A DNA stretch of 64,000 nt. It comes from Asterella californica (Eukaryota > Streptophyta > Marchantiopsida > Marchantiales > Aytoniaceae). Below are positions 31,867 to 43,195 of the stretch, one piece after another. The position numbers were made by a program, and so were the translations under genes. Positions within the stretch are counted from its first letter, which is position 1; each line of letters begins with the position of its first letter. The notes below the pieces were generated by a model. The model had not been told where the DNA came from. It saw only the letters and a program-made list of their open reading frames with translations, and ran no database searches. The stretch is taken from positions 4,252,501 through 4,316,500 of the forward strand of contig JAYKYS010000001.1 in the NCBI GenBank assembly GCA_036924285.1, written 5' to 3'.

Positions 31867-34239
31867 GGCTCAGCTTGATTTTCTTCTCTAGCAAAAAGAT
31901 GAGATACGCTACGAGTGAAGCAAAATTCTCATGAAATACCTTGAGCAACTTCTGCTGATCTTCTTTGTCGCAAATCACTCATAGCGGTATCTCACCTTTC
32001 TGCTTCGGTCGCTTTCAAAGAAACCCATCTTGCAACATGAAGTTGTAGGCCTTCCTTCGAACTCTCGAAATCTCTCATCCGTCCAACATGTCTGCTTAAC
32101 CATCGTACCAAGATACCTCCCGATGTTAAGCAAATCACCATCATACAATCCTTCAACAAATAACTCATCTTCTCTTCATGTCTGTGCAATCGAATAGAAC
32201 TCTGCATCCACGTCGTCAATGTCTTCAACCATCTCATCCTCCTCATCGTATCGAACTCGAGATAACATATTTGTCATCAAATTATCCTTCCCTGCGATAT
32301 GTCTAAACTCCGGATTCAATGACTTGATATATGCAATCCATCGCAACGTCGCAATATCAGGAGTCGTACAATTCATGATCATCCCTTGTAACGGCAAACA
32401 ATCAGTTTCAACCACCACTATTGCTCCAATCAAATACTCTTTCTTAGTTTTCATGACTGAAACAATATCCCATAGTTCTCTCTTCACTTGCGGGTATTCA
32501 CGTTGTCGAGCACTTAACACCTTCGCTCCGAACCTTACTGCGAATCTGTCTCCATCCTCATCATCTTGTCCTACTGCCCATCCGATTGCAACCGGACTTG
32601 TATCTACAGTAAGAACCACCGGCCTGTCACCCTTGTAATAAATCCTTCCCAAAACTAGAGGAGATGATAGTAAGGACTTCAACTTCCGTACCGCATCGGT
32701 ATGCTCTTCCTCCCATCTGAACTTATGACCCTTACGCAATAACTCATATAATGGATCCGATACATGTGCATAATGAAGGATCCAAATGTGATCGAATACA
32801 CAAGCACCCAAAAATCTTCTTACTTGTGTCAACGAGTTGCAAACCTCCTTCATCCTCCCAATCGCATCCACTTTGTTCGGGTCTGGCTTCCGACCAAATG
32901 ATCCACACAAATGATTAACGATCAAAATTTCTTTGACCTCAAATGTAGACTTCGCACCTAACAGCATGAGATGAACTTCCTCAAGTCGAGATAGGATCTT
33001 CTAATAGTCTGTGATGTGATCGATGACGTATCATCGACACCCTCTCTGATCTAATGCTTCATCCTTCTCATTTTTCACACATCCTTTGATGGGGATGTCA
33101 TCCAAGAACGACATCGTCTTTCAGGGATGAAGTCCCTTAGAATCTTATTCATCCCGTTCATCATGTGTGCTACCGAGTTGATAGCTTCTTGTGGTAAGAT
33201 ACACATCCTAACCAACCCTAAAGGTGTCCTCATTGTCGTGAAGCTTCTGCTCTCCTCCGCTAGTTGAAATTGATCATATCTTGAATAAAGATCTCTCATT
33301 AAGTAAATTGCTCTCACTGCAAACGCTTCAGCAGACTCATCCACAATCGACATTTCTGATTGTTATTGCGTTCACTGGTTGCATGTCTTGGAGGAACCAC
33401 AGTGATCCATTCTTCTTAGACACTGTAAACCATCTGCTCGAATAAGGTGCAAACGACGGCTCCAAGATCTTCATCCGCATCTTCTCCTTCAACAACTCCA
33501 CCAGTTTAGACAAGTGAGCCCGCGATACTAGAATTGGTCTCAGATTCCATGACATATACGATATTGTGAAGATAACCATCGAGGTAACAACGTATGGACC
33601 TACACACCCAATCTCATGTGGCTCAAAAGCAAATGCTTTCTCATGTCGTGAAAGCATCTCTTGGAAGCACATCCTCTCTTCTGGTAGAAGAAACCCATCG
33701 GATCCAATCTTCAGCTCTTCAAAAGTCTTCTCCATGAACTTATGTCCTATCACTGCAAGATCTCTCAAACTCTTCTTCCTTGAAGCTCGATCCATCTGTT
33801 GGTTAGTGTCATCCGACAAAGGACCAGCAACTAACTTTATCTTCTTATCCATTGTCTTGTACTTCGTCTCAACTCGAACTTTAGGTGTACGGAATGATTC
33901 GATCACCGAATAGACCTCTCTTGAATGAATCTGCACAACCTTATTCATATCCTCCCATCCAATAGACATGATCTCTCGTAAAGGATCCTCCAATCCATCC
34001 TCTTCATAAACACCAGAAATCCATTCATCCTCTTCTAGCTCACCCAGCTCTTTCAACATCAACTCAACATCACACAAATGTTTTTGTTCTTTTGTTCTTA
34101 GCTCTTCTACCTTCTTGTAAATAGCAATCCCACACTCTGAGAACCCAACAAACCCTGCACAAAAAGCACTTTCTCCTTCAAGCGAGAGTACTTTTTCCTG
34201 CGCGCCACCACAATCTCGCTCTATAGTGGTACTCAACAA
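31867..34239 (-). pseudogene. Pol of family-1 element C, decayed and 3'-truncated
   Basis: Minus-strand pieces 33337-34239 (region before RT), 33075-33353 (RT fingers and palm), 32176-32967 (RT end, RNase H with V-D-T-S-P-V-A-I-G-W) and 31992-32246 match B's pol in order. The F-L-D-D motif is still readable near 33100 but in a shifted frame. The protein ends near the integrase zinc-finger region (counterpart of B about 16925), so the catalytic core of the integrase is gone. At least three frame changes are present. Confidence 0.88.
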
Positions 34240-36427
34240 AAATCTTTGAACTTTTCACTCACCCTTGGAAGTGGTTTCTCTCTCAGACGATCTCGATTGC
34301 GCTCGTGATTGGACGGTACAGTCAAGAATTGTACCGCTCTCTTCCCATCTTGACTTCAGATCTTAGCATAAGCAGATCCGTCGTCCAGTACCCTTGTCTC
34401 CATCCGAGTTGCTGTGATGAAAGATTGACCAAGAATGAGCGAGTATGATATTGCTTCTTGAACAAAGAAGTTTTGCTCAATAGCAACGTCACTTATGTGC
34501 ACTCTAATGTCTGGACAAGCTCCATATAAATCTTATCTTGTGTTGTTGGTTGCTCTTATGATCCACTCATGCTCTGTGTCGATTGATCACTTCTTCCTCT
34601 TGTACAACTCTTTTGACATGATGTTGATTGCTGATCCATGGTCAATTAGAGCAACCACCGGCTCATCCAAGTCTTCGATCCTCATCAGCGTCTCCGTCGT
34701 AGCTTGAGCTCAATGACTGTGACTGTAATGACTTGAGCTTTGCTTCTCATCCTCCTCTTTATCCTTAAAATGTACCCTGCGTCTTCGATCTCTTTCTTCC
34801 TCTGCAGAATAAACACTGCACTTTGCAAATTCTCTCTCCTCGTCCACAGACATCTTAGTATCCAAGGCATGCGATAAACCAATCTCACCCGTAATCTATC
34901 GCTTCTGTTTGATAATGTCGATGATGACATCATGAAACTCACGCTTAGCAATGTCCAAAACTTCCCTCAAAGTAAACTCCACCTTCACATTTAGAATGCG
35001 ATCTTCCAAGACTCCCTTCAAGTCTATTGAAGCCTCGATGTTCGACAGTAGTTTGTATGCAGCCAGCTTATTCTTCTCTTTCTGAAACTCTTTTGCTCAT
35101 TTTTTTGATGGAGAAGGAGCATCATCCATCGGTAGGTCTTGAGCTCTTGCATCCCGAAGCTCTTGACGAACCTTCTCTCCTCGAGTCTATCTTTTGGAAG
35201 AAGTTCCTTCCCCTGCATTCTCTGAATCTCGTCTTTTCTTCTCTTCCAACAACGCTCCGTGTTGGTTCTTGGCGATGTAAGCATGTACTGATAGAGCTTC
35301 TATCGGATCATCTCATCTAGTATCCCTTCGGATCGTAGTAGCTGTCCTCAACAGTGTTTCACATGCCATCTTTTCTTTCTGTTTCATGGAGATGGTAGAT
35401 GACCACAATCCACTCGGCTCAACATGCTCGTTAAAACTCTTCTCAGCTTGATCTTTAACCCTTGTGTCATAAGTTCCAGTCTCCACAATCGCAACCCTTT
35501 GCACTGATATGTGGTCCTCAACCAACTTCTTCATCCCTCCTCTACCAAAGTTGGTCTGAAGAAGTGCACCGATACCTCTCAATGCCACTTTCTCATTTTT
35601 CCAAAAGATCACCTCTTGTTGCAAGATATCAGTGAACTCCTTGCAATCTCTTCATGGATGATTGGTACCATCGCACCAGATACACCTTTGGATCTAACCT
35701 TGCTTCCCAACAAGTTTTGCTCCACTTGTAGATCCCTGCTCCTGCAATCTTGTCTTTCTTCCAACTACTGATCAAACCATCATCTTCCTCCTGATCCTCC
35801 AGGAACACTTCCAGCTTCTCTTGCAGCTTCTCATCTGCAGCTCGAAGAAATAACTCAGTCTTGTTGGACTGCAACGTCAACTTCTCCATCCTAGTCAACC
35901 TAGAGAACTGTTTTTCAAACTCCCTGAGTAACTCAGTAGCTTGTAAACCTTTCCTTGGTTGCTCAACCCATTCCAAGAATGACTTCTTGGTGATCCAATC
36001 AGAGTCCTCCAAGAAGTACTCATCCATCAAGGCATGAGCAAACGTCTCCCAATCCTTGTTAAAATGCTTCGTTAACATTTTAACAAGGATGATATCTAAT
36101 CTCAAGAGCTGCTGCCAACTCAAACGTCTCAATCATCTCATCTGCTGACATCCGGTTGAGCTCCATCTCCTTCACATAAAGTCTGAGATATCTTGAGACA
36201 TCTCTCTCATCGAACTGGTCAATCTTGCTGACCACCGCTTGAAGCGTCTTTGTTGTCAAAGCTTCTTTCCGCTCATCAGACTGTTGTTGCTTTAAGAACG
36301 TTGTGAAAGCTTGGAACATCGATGCAGTCGCAGGATCCAACTGCACCTTCGGTAATCCACCCGAACCGCTAGCTCCATCACCTTTCTCCTCCCACTCATG
36401 ATTATCAATCTCCTCTTCAAAGTTCAA
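34240..36427 (-). pseudogene. Gag-protease of family-1 element C, decayed
   Basis: This is the counterpart of B's ORF1. The start at 36427 (MNFEEEIDNHEWEE) is followed by the Gag core (36080-36427 and 35629-36132). The knuckle region near 35660 has lost cysteine pattern through a frame break. The protease segment near 34640 reads A-L-I-D-H-G-S-A-I-N, again D-H-G. Multiple stops and frame changes occur. The place of the frameshift heptamer (near 34225-34235) reads GATTTTTG, which no longer fits the rule. Confidence 0.85.
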
Positions 36428-36453
36428 ACACGGAAGAAATCTCCACCTCAGAC

Positions 36454-36472
36454 TTTCACGTTGAGTTCACCA
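36454..36472 (-). promoter_or_regulatory. Primer binding site of C, tRNA-Trp type
   Basis: Coding strand TGGTGAACTCAACGTGAAA, one base different from B's site, 6 nt from the 5' LTR. Its persistence in an old copy supports a shared tRNA-Trp primer for the family. Confidence 0.65.
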
Positions 36473-36478
36473 CCGTAT

Positions 36479-38311
36479 TGTGTCAGATATTGCTTGAAGG
36501 ATGTCCAGGAAAACACAAGGTTCCTGGTTGTGGAGATGTAGTGTGCTGAACAGAGACAAGAAAGAAAAACACAAACACGAAAATGAACGTCGCAATATAT
36601 ATCAACTCGTAATGTATATACACAGTCGGTTCTTTCTCCCTAAGAACACAAAACTGAGTAGCAAACAAGAGCGGTCTGTAATCTTCTGTAAAACCCCTTA
36701 AACGAATCCCTGAATCTCAACCCAGACCCAAAACTATCGAAGCGTAGCTCAAAGCAAGAGAAACATCCATTTGCTAACAAAAAGAGCTGTCTCAGTATCA
36801 CACGATTCAAACCCAAGTCCAAACAACATTCATGTACAAGCTCTTAGCTAAGGCTAGCTACCACAAGCTGTACATAACCAACTAGAACTCCAATGAACTC
36901 AAAAAGACGAAAACCGTAGCGAAGGAATCAAAAAAGATCTATCTAAGAATTTTCTCTTTTCGTCAAACGGTCTTAAGATATCGATAGGGTCTTCTTCCTT
37001 GACTCCGTTGGTCCAGAAAACCTTCAGATCCGACTCCCAACAGCCGAGATATCTCTGATTTTCGGTCGCAGGTGACCGAACTTTTCAAAACTCCTTCCCG
37101 CAGCTTAAAATCGCACACACCGTCCAAACGGATCCTCTGATCTGATATCCGTCTTCTCTGGTAGGTAAATCTAGCTACCTTGAACCCAGTGAGACTCCAA
37201 ACAAGCCGTTCGGAGTTCTCTTCGCAAAATCACGCAAGAAATTTGACTGCAAGATGCAAAAAACTGACGTAAATCGACTTCCTACGGCTCAAACTTGCTT
37301 ATCACACCCAATCCAACAATCCAATCCACGCACGGTCTTCTCTTGTGCGTAGGTGAAGACTCCTTGATCGCATAAGCACCAAGAATGAAGAGCTTGGTTC
37401 ACCTATCGCGTAGAACAACCCAATCTCAGGTCGCAGGCGGTGAAAAACTGACGTAAGCGCTTCCTTGCGAGTCAATTTCACCCAGAACTCTCAAATCGTC
37501 CAATGAAACTTTGTATCGTCTTCAATTTCTTGAAGAACTCGATGGATCCAAGGACAGCAAGTTTGGACTCCAGAACGGCCCAAACGGTCCAACTCTTCTT
37601 CACATATCACTGAAGCTTCCAAAAACCTCTCCCTTCGCTCAATTTCTCCTAGAACACAGTTCTCGATCCGCCTCTTCACGAACCGTCTTAACCAACACAT
37701 AGCCTGCACAGATTTGAACCCAATGACACTTTGCACGCATGCATTGGACTTCTAAATTCTCCCCGTCCACCGACAGATCACAGAAACAAGCTAGTCTTTT
37801 AAGCTGCCCCCTTACGTCAGACGTTGTACGTACAAGAATTCACAGATGATGAGGAAGCAGACCCCTTGCCTCTTTAGTATAGCTCCTGGAACTGAAATAT
37901 CCAATCAGCAAAAGTAAACTAATGTCCAATTTTATTTTCTCATCTTTTGAGTCTCGTAACTTCTGCACTAGGCGTCCAAAGGAAGTAGACAAGGTGCCTA
38001 CCCATTGATCAGGAGCTCTACCCATTGATGCGATGAAAGTGAAGATTTGAAGTTGTGTCAAAAGTCCGTAAGTTGGGGCTTAGCTTGTTGTACCCTTCTT
38101 TCGAATCTCGTAACTTCTCCACTAGGCGTCCAAATGAAGTAGAGAAAGTACCTATGGAACGCTGACAACAAGCTCTATCCATTGATGCGGTGAAAGTGAA
38201 GATCCGAAGTTGTACCAAAAGCCCCATTTTTAATCTCATGAGTGTCTTTGGAGCGATAACGATAAGTGTCGCAAACAGATTTTAAGATGGGAGCTGGTCC
38301 ACGACACGACA
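36479..38311 (-). mobile_element. 5' LTR of element C, full length
   Basis: It begins TGTGTCAGATATTGC on the plus strand and ends near ACGACACGACA at about 38311, giving about 1.83 kb. The next bases are the continuation of E's chromovirus LTR. The first 1440 bp align with 30417-31866. The distal part holds two tandem copies of a roughly 147-bp unit (37955-38235). The right end is accurate to about 5 bp. Confidence 0.7.
37955..38235. repeat. Two tandem copies of a roughly 147-bp unit
   Basis: TCTCGTAACTTCTGCACTAG near 37957 recurs as TCTCGTAACTTCTCCACTAG near 38104, and GATGCGATGAAAGTGAAGAT near 38028 recurs as GATGCGGTGAAAGTGAAGAT near 38186. Both are in the LTR of element C. Confidence 0.85.
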
Positions 38312-38695
38312 ACGTTGTCTCCAATACACCTAGCGGTCCAACCATCCGTGATGTCTGTTTGGGTCCAGACTCCCGTATGATGATCTAACCCACCATCTCG
38401 TTCTCTAGTCTTACCCTAGCCCTTAGATTGTTCCTAAGTCCAGACGTCCAATTCTGGACCGGAAGGTGCCTTGGTAATGACCCAGTCATCATCTCATGCC
38501 CCCAGAGTCTGCCTGCCAAACTTTGGAGTCGAGTGACTCGTCTTAACCCACCTAGGCATCGAGCCTCTCTCATATATACTTCTGGAGATCCGCGACCTCG
38601 TCCTCCTCTTTGGTCTCTGAAAATTATACCACAACTCGATCACGGGATCGACCATAATTCTTAACTCCGATGTCAATTCAATCAAGGCCTTCGTT
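38312..38695 (-). mobile_element. Chromovirus E 3' LTR, fragment right of element C
   Basis: It matches D's LTR from about 1850 to 2215 (CACCTAGCGGTCCAACC, CAGACGTCCAATTCTGGACC, TGAAAATTATACCACAA). It then jumps straight into Gag-coding sequence near 38695, so the rest of the LTR, all of pol and part of gag have been deleted. Confidence 0.75.
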
Positions 38696-39464
38696 TGCTT
38701 CAACCTAACTAGCTCAACACCATCTCGAATCCTTTTGATAATCTAGAGTGAATCATCTCGCAAGCAACTCCTAGAACTCTTCCTAACCAAGCGTCGAGAT
38801 AATCAAGGCAAGCTCGTCCTTGTATGCAATCCATCAGAAAAGCACATGATCGTTTAGGAACGTAACCACCGCTCTCATCTTATCTGACTCCTTAGCATGT
38901 TGCGTCTCAAAATATAGGTCGAACTCAGTTTAGAAATTCTTAACCTTGCGAGCCCGTTCTATACTTGACAACGAGGTTGGTAAATTTATTTTACAAAACT
39001 TTATGGTAGACGAAGAACTCTCTTGACCTACCTCAAGCTCAACGATATGTTTATCCCTAGAGATCATATCATCTTACATGATCTTCATCATCTTGATGAG
39101 CTCTGCATACAAAGCTCCTTGACTTCTCGCGCTTGAATCGTAGAGCACCGTTGGCAAGACTACATCTTGTTGCACAAGTGCCGCAGCTGGTATTGGGCTT
39201 CTTTGACGTTGGGATGAAAGTTGTGGTATATCGTCTCCTGACTGTACCTCGGGACTAGCTCGAGTCGATCTGACCTCGGTGTCAGTCGTCACTCGTTTCT
39301 TGATCTTCCTCCTTGAACTCTGTCCTACGCCGATCATTGCTCCAAGTGTTCTCCTAGAAACGTTGATTCGCTTCGTATCTCGCATCCCTCCTCAAGCGTC
39401 CAATCTTCGACCCCTATCACGAGTTCTCACTCACCGAAGTGATATCACTTTTTGCGTACCTACC
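38696..39464 (-). pseudogene. Gag fragment of chromovirus E
   Basis: The part at 38696-38940 matches D's Gag core (7330-7562). The part at 39074-39385 matches the N-terminus seen at 23974-24381, with VGQSSRRKIKKRVTTDTE near the start and ALYAELIKMMKIM at the end of the open stretch. Start codon and frame are uncertain. Since this copy is continuous across the place where D is split, it shows that D lost very little sequence there. A decayed primer site (GTGATATCA) lies near 39440. Confidence 0.75.
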
Positions 39465-40076
39465 ACCTTGTTGCGCAAGCGGAAGCTCTTGCTCAGTAGA
39501 TCACGGAACTCACAACGGTAACCTGCAAATCACAATCACACGTTAGCGTTCATGCACCACTTACCTTTGTCTCGTTTGGTCCAGGCTGGAGCTTAACCGT
39601 CTCCCTAACTCTCAAGCTCAACCTTCCTTAAATCCCAACCTAGACCCAACTAGGTCGATCTCAAAACATGAGCAAGTCACAACATGCCTTGGGGTGGAAG
39701 TGCCTCTAGCACACCTAGCGGTCCAACCGTTCGTGATGTCTATCTAGGTCTAGACTCTCGTACGATGGTCTAACCCGCAGTCTCGTTCCTTGCTCCAGCC
39801 TTAGGTTGTTCTTAAGTCCAGACGTCCAAGTCTGGATCAGAACGTACCTTGGTACTAACCCATTCATCACCTCATGCCTCCAAAGTCCGTCCGTCAAACC
39901 CTGAGGTCGGGTGACTCGTCTTGGTCCACCCAGGCATCGAGCTCCTCTCATATTACTTCTGGGGATCGCCGCTCTCGCCCTCCTCTTTGGTCTTTGAAAA
40001 TTATATCACAACCTGATCATGAGATCGGTCATACTTCTCAGCTCTGAGGTCAGTTTGAGGATTTCTACATATAGGT
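39465..40076 (-). mobile_element. Chromovirus E 5' LTR, truncated
   Basis: It matches D's LTR from its left end (TTGTTGCGCAAGCGGAAGCT) to about 2235 (GGATTTCTACATAT). It is cut where element G begins at about 40077. The hairpin GACCTAG...CTAGGTCGG is present with changes near 39628-39652. Confidence 0.75.
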
Positions 40077-42510
40077 GGTTCTTATCATTTGGATTGAAGA
40101 ACGTCCTTGCTGAGTTCCAGAGGGTGATGGACAAGATCCTAGCAGGATTGGATTTTATCAGATGTTATATTGACGACATCTTAGTCTATAGTGCTACTGT
40201 GGAGGAGCACGAGAGACACTTACGAGATGTGTTCGAGCAGTTGAGAGCTCATGGGTTGAAGTTATACCCTGGGAAGTGTAAGTTCTTCCAAGAGTTGGTA
40301 GAGTATCTGGGCCACACCATCTACCCAGGTGGGTTGGATGTTCAACAGACGAAAGTTGAGGCTATTGCACCGTATCCCACGTCCCACAGATGTGAGTCGA
40401 GTTCGGACATTTGTTGGTTTGACAAACTTCTATCGTCGGTACGTGATTTAGTGCAATTACGAAGCCATTGACCAAGCTGATGAAAGTGGATCAAGAGTGG
40501 CAGTGAGGAGATGAGCAAGAGCGAGGTTGACATCTGCTCTCATCTTGAGGAGACCCGTTAGGATGTGTCCTTTTCAACTGCACACTGATTGGAGTATGTT
40601 GGGACTTGGAGCAGTGCTGACTCAGCATGATGATGAGAAAAAGGAGTTTGTGGTGGTGTGTGCCAGTCGCTCCAACAATTCGGTGGAGGTGAGGTACAAT
40701 TCGTACGAGGGGGAGTGTTTAACTGCAGTGTGGGTTGTTGCACACTTCTGATGTTATCTGTTTGAGAACTCTTTTACTCTCATCACTGATCACCAGTCGC
40801 TCAAGTGGTTGATGAAGTCTGACAAGCTTACACGGAAGCTTGCACGATGAGCTCTTATCTTACAGGAGTATGACTTTCATGTAGTACATAGACCTGGAGT
40901 TGCAAACTTAGATGCCGACGGGTTGAGTTGTAACCCATGCACGAGTCAGCAAGATCAGACTGGAACTCGATGACATGACGAGGTTGATGAGGAGATAGTG
41001 CCAGGGTGGCATGCATTTGCCTTTCTTTGTGTGTTGGTCATGAACTCTAGTATGGAGGACCAAGTCGTATCTTTCTCTGGTCAGAGAGTAGATGATGAAT
41101 CTCCAGATCCTCAGGGTGGAGATGGTGTATCAGATCAGCGAGATATCCATGATGATGTGATTGTTAATGGAATATCTACGTACTGGCGTGGTGGTAGACA
41201 TAGTAAGTGTCAGGAAGCGAGATCGTGTCTTTCAACGAGCGAAGAGATTCGACGAGAAGGACGACATGTACTTCGAGTGTGAGATGATGGGAGAGTACAG
41301 ATAGTGTCACATCCATCTCAGAGGGCACAGTTAGTACGACATGCCCATGAGGAGTTGGAACATTTTGGAGTGAAGCGTACGTGTAGCCTACTCCAAAGAC
41401 AATATTGGTGGCATGGTATGCACGTCGATGTGCAGCAGTTTGTCGCACGATGTGTGGTTTGTGATCGAGTTACACCCCTTACCGATTATGAGGTTGAGTT
41501 ATCGTTGGAGTTTGGATTTTACGAGACTTTTACTGTTGACTGTATGTCACCACCGGTATGTGTTGGTGATGGTGAAGCACTTCTCCAAGTGGATTGAGTT
41601 GGTGGCATTACCGGACAAAGCGAGTGAAGGGACGACATATGCGTTCTTAGATCGAGTGCTGAGTCGTTTTGGAGCACCAGCTGAAGTGCTCACAGACCAA
41701 GGTACAAAGTTCCTTGGTGAGTTTCAAACCTTGTGTGATCAGGCTCTGATTGATCATCTGACTACATCTCGAGGTCATCCTGAGACGGATGGTTTGGCGG
41801 AGCGGGTAATTCAGACGATGAAGAGAGGATTGTGCAAGTATGACTTGCAGAAGGACCACTTGGGAGACTGTGATGTGCAGTTACCATGGTTGGCTATGGG
41901 CTACCATTTTAGTCGACAAGCGTCTTTGGCTTCCTTCTCACCGTATTTTCTATTGTATGACCGAGATCCAGTCTATCTTCGGTCATTCGTCGTGATTCTG
42001 CTGAGGTGCTGAACCTTGATGATCCGGATATGTGGATGAACGCATGTTCTCAACGAGTAGAGACATTTCAGAGAGTTATGCCTATGACTTTTGAGAACTT
42101 AGCAATTGCTCAGCATAGAGACACGTTGCGATAGGCGACTATTCGAGGAGGAGGTTATCGATCATCGATTTGCAAGTTTCATCCTGACGATTATATCTAT
42201 CTACAGCAGAGTACGAGTGCGTGAGGTGTTATCTTCTGGAGTACTCATGTTAGAAGGTCGTGATGGTGTTGTTTGGAAGGACCATGTGCGTAATTGTGCA
42301 TTATGTCATCTTTCCAACATCAATGATACCGTTGACTCAAGCTTAGCAGTTGTACGTGCGGGCTTGAAGTGTATGTTGTGTGGGTCTGCTGGTGGAGCAT
42401 CCCGTATGTTGGTGTGTGATGGTTGTTCTAGAGGTTGGCACATGTCATGTTTGACTCCGCCTCTTTGTGTCGTTCCTACTGGATAGTGGGTTTGTCCTCG
42501 ATGTATATAG
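40077..42510 (+). pseudogene. Ty3 pol of element G with C-terminal PHD finger
   Basis: The plus-strand reading starts abruptly inside the RT palm (FGLKNVLAEFQRVMDKI, then C-Y-I-D-D-I-L-V-Y near 40165). RNase H (QLHTDWSMLGLGAVL near 40575) and the integrase zinc finger (HAHEELEHFGVKRT to C-V-V-C, 41343-41465) follow. Next are the core (LTDQGTKFLGEF near 41690; HPETDGLAERVI near 41775) and a degraded linker. A PHD-type finger ends it (42370-42504; C-M-L-C, C-D-G-C, W-H-M-S-C, C-P-R-C). Stops and frame changes are scattered, including a TAG at 42484 just before the last cysteine pair. Everything 5' of the RT palm is missing. Confidence 0.85.
42370..42504 (+). pseudogene. PHD finger (C4HC3) at the end of G pol
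   Basis: The spacing C-x2-C, x11, C-x2-C, x4, H-x2-C, then W-V-C-P-R-C fits a PHD zinc finger, the domain that reads histone H3 tails in chromatin proteins. It lies in the pol frame, where chromoviruses keep their chromodomain. A TAG at 42484-42486 separates it from the final C-x2-C, and the reading ends at TAG 42508. A role in targeting insertion is inference. Confidence 0.8.
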
Positions 42511-42574
42511 CATGGATAGCCGATTAGATCTTTGCGTGATATGGATTGCAGACAGGCGACTAACGATGGGGCGA

Positions 42575-43195
42575 TGTAGCACCCGGCCTCCTGATCCTTG
42601 TACCCATGAGGGGATATGGAGCTAGTTGGGATATGGAGCTATCTGGAGTTAGAGGGACTTAACCATCAGTTAGAGGACGATTGTGATACACTTGTGTATG
42701 TGTATGAGATCGTCCATGTGTTATGTGTATGTGTGGTGTATCTCTGACAGCGATGTATGTTGTGTAGCGATGTGTATGCGCATGACAACTGTCACGTCAG
42801 TTTGGCATCCCGGCTAGGTTGACGAAGTGTGGAGTGACGAATCTCGGTAGGGCCGTTAGTGCCGTTAGGGCGAGTCCTTGGGATGATCCACTAAGGGTAT
42901 ACTTTGCAAGTAAGGCTTGGAGGCCTTATTTCTTCAAGTTGAGCCTTCAAGCTCCTAGCTATGGTGGATAGTCTTTGCGAGTGTAATCTGGAGTCTCTGC
43001 GAGCACAGAGTGGATTTGGCTCGACTTTAGTGATTGTTTAGTGTCCGTTGGCATGGTGGAGTGAATACATACTGTTTATCATTGTGGTACACTTGTGTAT
43101 GTGTATGAGATCGTCCATGTGTTATGTGGATGTGTAGTGTATCTCTGACAGCGATGTATGTTGTGTAACAATGTGTATGCGTACGACATCTCGCA
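42575..43195 (+). mobile_element. 3' LTR or 3' end of element G
   Basis: TGTAGCACCCGGCC follows the purine-rich GATGGGGCGA, the same arrangement as GGGGCGAT-TGTAACACC before H's 3' LTR, so 42575 is a good LTR start. Within it a segment of about 107 bp occurs twice (about 42684-42790 and 43086-43191). Unit start: ACACTTGTGTATGTGTATGA. The right limit is uncertain because the LINE follows directly. Confidence 0.55.
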
